Source: Deltaproteobacteria bacterium
Lineage (GTDB): Bacteria > Bdellovibrionota > UBA1018 > UBA923
Assembly (NCBI GenBank): GCA_016194795.1
Contig: JACQAX010000017.1
Span: 1-9,524 of the forward strand
DNA length: 9,524 bases
Direction of reading: 5' to 3'
Shown one piece after another: positions 7,364 to 9,524 of this stretch. Each line of letters opens with the position of its first letter. The first letter of the stretch is position 1. Both the position numbers and the translations under genes were made by a program. The notes under the pieces were generated by a model. It saw only the letters and a program-made list of their open reading frames with translations, searched no databases and had not been told where the DNA came from.

Positions 7364-7366
7364 ACA

Positions 7367-9025
7367 TCACTTTTTGCAGACCGGTTTTTTCGGCCCGCCG
7401 CCGCTGACGAGCGCGTTGATCGCGGTCATGCCTTTGAGCGGCGCGAGGCGCGCGGCCTGGCAGTCGAATTTCGGCGAGCGCCAGTGGAAACGCTCGAGCA
7501 GCCCGAGGTAGCGGTCGAAGAGCTCCGGCCCGACGAGCTGGCGAAGCTTCGAGTCGAGCGGGCCGGGAGCGTCGATCTTGTAGCTCGATTCGCAGCGGTG
7601 CTGATAACGCTGCTTGAGAAGGGGGCCATACGCGCTGCTCAGGAAAACGGGCATCACCTCGGAGTGGGCCGTGCCGAGCGCTTTGGCGACCTTCGCGCGT
7701 TCGGCGGGCGCCGAGCACTGGGGCAGCGTCGTGAGCCGCGCGCTGGCCTGGGTCAGCGCCGTCGCGTAGCGGGTTTCGGGCGATGGGTTCGCCGACTCCG
7801 GCGGCTCGGCGCCGCGCACGGCATAGCCGCCGCCCGGAACCGGCTGGAAGACCGCCTGAAAGCACGGGCTCGGCTCGGCCGCGCGGAACTCGTCGGCGAC
7901 GGACGGAAAACGAGCCAGCACGTCCGCGCTGAACCCGACGGGGTACTGGGGAAAGAGCTGGTATAGGCGTGCCCGCAGCTCGTCACCGGCTGCGTTCAGC
8001 TCGGGAATAGCGCCGGCCGTGATCTTCTCGCCGTCGCGCGCGAGCGCCGTCGCGCAGGCGCCCTCGTCGTAGAGCTTGGCGCAAAGGCTGTCGGCCGCGT
8101 CGTTCGAAAGGCCGTGCGTCGGCGCGTAGTGGTTGGCGACGGCATCCACCACGTCGAGCGCTTCGGCCTCACCGGTGAAAAGCCTGCGGCAGTCGCGCGA
8201 GCCGCAGCGGCCCATGCGCTCGAACAGGTACCGCGACGCCGTAAGCGAGCTGCGCCCGACCGGCGTTTCGCTGCACATCGTGGCGATCTGGTTGACGCGA
8301 TCGACGCCGATGTCGCCGCCGCAGGAGCCGTTCGCGCCGGGCGCGAAGCGCTCGACCTCGTCGTGGTCGGTGCGGTTGTTGGCGTTGGTCGAGTGAAGAA
8401 CCTCGTGGAGCAGCGTGCGGACGTCGAACGCGTCGCCTTCGGTGAGCGTCGACTTCAGCCTGGTCGACGAGTACACGATGACCGTCTTGAAGTTGCGGGG
8501 AAGCGAGCCGACGAGTCCGCTCGTGTCGATGCCGGCGCGCTCGTTGGGCTGAAGGACGGCGAGGAGGCCCGCCTTCATGCCGATGTTCATGGCGGAGGCC
8601 CCGAAATCGTGGCCGCTCGCCCGCGTGCACGTGATGACGGTTCGGCGGAACTGCGCGATCCATTCGAGCAGGTAGGGCTTGAGCTCGCCGTATTTTCCCA
8701 GGCAGTCGACGGCCATCGCCTTGAAGGCGGCGTAGGCGACCTCGTCGAAGCCGTTCTCGAGCTGCTCGGCGCCGATTCCCTGCTCCTTCGCGTACGCGAT
8801 GCAGGACGGATGAAGCTGGATGCCGAAGGGACCGAGGTAGCCGCCCGCGAGCACGTTGCGCGGCTTCTCCAGCTTGAGCGGATCCAGCTGGGCGGCGAGC
8901 TCGAGCAGTTGCGAGCGCTCCGCGGTGACGGCCAAGCTCGCGCGCGCGTCCCGGGCGGCCGCGAGGCCGAGCAGGGCCAGGAAGGCGATCAGGGGCCGAA
9001 GCCGCGAACGCATCGTCGTCTTCAT
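7367..9025 (-). CDS. Exported Cys-rich protein with HEVLH motif, putative zinc metallopeptidase
   Basis: I do not recognise the family. From ATG 9025 the product has 552 residues: a signal peptide (basic MRSRLRP, then hydrophobic IAFLALLGLAAA, likely cut at ARA-SLAV near residue 30), then an exported chain with 14 cysteines, an even number that suggests disulfides. HEVLHSTNANNRTDHDEVE (207-225) contains an HExxH zinc-peptidase signature (His207, Glu208, His211); the nearby DHDEVE (His221, Glu223, Glu225) could supply the third ligand, though the spacing fits no clan I know. It is followed by SCGGDIGVDRVNQIATMC. The C-terminal 170 residues are clearly homologous to the next gene. ATG 9025 was preferred because it forms an ATGA overlap with the upstream stop (9022-9024); GTG 9034 and ATG 9013 are alternatives. 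Substrate and location (periplasm, surface or secreted) are unknown; peptidase activity is inferred from the motif alone. Confidence 0.8.
   Translation of the reverse strand: MKTTMRSRLRPLIAFLALLGLAAARDARASLAVTAERSQLLELAAQLDPLKLEKPRNVLAGGYLGPFGIQLHPSCIAYAKEQGIGAEQLENGFDEVAYAAFKAMAVDCLGKYGELKPYLLEWIAQFRRTVITCTRASGHDFGASAMNIGMKAGLLAVLQPNERAGIDTSGLVGSLPRNFKTVIVYSSTRLKSTLTEGDAFDVRTLLHEVLHSTNANNRTDHDEVERFAPGANGSCGGDIGVDRVNQIATMCSETPVGRSSLTASRYLFERMGRCGSRDCRRLFTGEAEALDVVDAVANHYAPTHGLSNDAADSLCAKLYDEGACATALARDGEKITAGAIPELNAAGDELRARLYQLFPQYPVGFSADVLARFPSVADEFRAAEPSPCFQAVFQPVPGGGYAVRGAEPPESANPSPETRYATALTQASARLTTLPQCSAPAERAKVAKALGTAHSEVMPVFLSSAYGPLLKQRYQHRCESSYKIDAPGPLDSKLRQLVGPELFDRYLGLLERFHWRSPKFDCQAARLAPLKGMTAINALVSGGGPKKPVCKK
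8393..8407 (-). other. HEVLH (HExxH) putative zinc-binding motif
   Basis: Encodes His-Glu-Val-Leu-His within LLHEVLHSTNANN of the exported protein. In zincin peptidases the two histidines bind zinc and the glutamate activates water. A hydrophobic lead-in (FDVRTLL) and helix-compatible context fit an active-site helix. Chance occurrence cannot be excluded from one sequence. Confidence 0.5.
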
Positions 9026-9524
9026 CGGTGGCACGCTTTCCCGGCTGGCGTGCCCAGGAGCGCCCCCATGGCAGCGGCGCCCTTCAGCGGAAACAGCCGC
9101 GCGGCCTCGCAGTCGAAGTCGGGCGATCGGAAATGGAAGCGTTTGAGAAGCGCGAGGTAGCGGTCGAAGAGGCTGGCACCGACCAGCTCGCGAAGCCGGA
9201 GGCCGCCGGAGTCGATGCCGCCGGGGATCTCGTAATCCAGCTCGGCCTTGCGCTGGTAGCGGGGCTTGATGAGCCGGCCGTAGGCGGAGCTCGCGAAAAC
9301 CGGCGCCACCTTCGCGTGGAGCTTCTGCACGAGCTCCGTCACGCCATCGCGGTCAGGACCGAAGAGCGGGCATAGCGGCGACGTGTTGATCTTCAGAAAC
9401 GCCTGCGTGACGGTGGCGTACCAGCGGCCGTCGGGCGCCGGCTCGTCGTACCGCGGAAGCTCGGCGCCGCGGACGAGGTAGCTTCCGCCCGGCGTGGTCT
9501 CGAAAACCGACTTGAAGCACGGGC
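9022..9524 (-). CDS. Paralogue of the HEVLH protein, C-terminal part only (5' end outside window)
   Basis: The frame is open from the right edge to TGA at 9022-9024, about 167 codons. Although a GTG at 9342 could be read as a start, homology to the neighbouring gene continues upstream of it to the window edge, so the gene is truncated by the window rather than short. Shared blocks, in order: PCFxxVF, PGGxYxVRGAE, TQA, PVFxSSAYGxLxKxRYQ, LFDRYLxLLxRFHxRSPxFDC and AARLxPLKG. The two proteins look about half identical over the last 95 residues. The Cys of PCF and of FDC are shared; the Cys in HRCES of the neighbour is replaced here (RKAEL). Whether this copy has a signal peptide or the HExxH motif lies outside the window. 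Its stop overlaps the next gene by ATGA, so the pair is probably one operon born of tandem duplication. Confidence 0.8.
   Translation of the reverse strand, partial: PCFKSVFETTPGGSYLVRGAELPRYDEPAPDGRWYATVTQAFLKINTSPLCPLFGPDRDGVTELVQKLHAKVAPVFASSAYGRLIKPRYQRKAELDYEIPGGIDSGGLRLRELVGASLFDRYLALLKRFHFRSPDFDCEAARLFPLKGAAAMGALLGTPAGKACHR

Larger units (their letters stand above)
7016..7366. other. 351-bp intergenic region with hairpins and short repeats
   Basis: This is the only long non-coding stretch. It contains upstream DNA of the solute-binding protein gene and the 3' flank of the HEVLH protein gene, both minus strand. The part 7261-7335 is clearly less GC-rich than its surroundings. I see a terminator-like hairpin (7338-7363), a nested hairpin (7222-7258), a 10-bp palindrome GCACCGGTGC (7060-7069), and exact repeats of CAGAAGTT (7212-7219, 7273-7280) and AAGCCCG (7203-7209, 7283-7289). 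No tRNA, rRNA or convincing small ORF was found, and no promoter for the 7015 gene stands out. Confidence 0.6.

Noticed and set aside
7016..7366. tRNA, small RNA gene or CRISPR-like array in the intergenic region
   Set aside because: No cloverleaf with matching acceptor and T-arm was found, and the short repeats are too few and irregular for an array.
7338..7375. Intrinsic terminator on the plus strand (stem followed by TTTTT at 7371)
   Set aside because: The T-run lies 7 nt after the stem, inside minus-strand Lys codons, and no plus-strand gene leads into it.
8114..9160. 348-codon plus-strand frame opposite the exported HEVLH protein gene
   Set aside because: Antisense shadow; the minus-strand frame has a signal peptide and a paralogue that confirms it.
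9022..9342. Short separate gene starting at GTG 9342
   Set aside because: Homology to the neighbouring paralogue continues upstream of this codon to the window edge, so it is an internal codon of a longer gene.

Overview
The window is a GC-rich (by eye about two thirds G+C), gene-dense piece of a bacterial chromosome with no sign of phage, transposon, CRISPR or RNA genes. Several products carry Sec-type signal peptides and two belong to families that are usually periplasmic, so a Gram-negative host is likely. The overall look (fused radical SAM protein, exported Cys-rich proteins of unknown family, GC-rich codon use) fits a deltaproteobacterial or Bdellovibrionota-like lineage, but this is a weak inference from style, not from a marker gene.

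Layout, left to right. Positions 1-239 (+) hold the 3' end of an unidentified gene, overlapping by ATGA the start of an RsmB-like NusB/methyltransferase fusion (236-1612, +). Facing it, with only 3 bp between the stops, is an UshA-type 5'-nucleotidase/metallophosphatase (1616-2966, -) that is broken near 2030-2040: the frame changes and about 50 expected residues of the C-terminal substrate-binding domain are absent. A compact divergent promoter region (2967-3045) separates it from an 856-residue fused radical SAM protein (3046-5616, +) of the uncharacterised B12-domain-like/rSAM/DUF2344 type. Its 3' end overlaps by 74 bp the end of a convergent OppA/DppA-type solute-binding protein (5543-7015, -).

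A 351-bp intergenic region (7016-7366) holds a nested hairpin, small repeats and a probable terminator. Then come two tandem, translationally coupled, paralogous genes on the minus strand (7367-9025 and 9022-9524, the latter cut by the window edge). The complete one encodes an exported, Cys-rich protein with an HEVLH motif, suggesting a zinc metallopeptidase of a family I do not recognise. This pair is the best candidate for undescribed biology here. I see no pathway that joins all the genes; the window reads as a row of small, mostly convergent or divergent transcription units.
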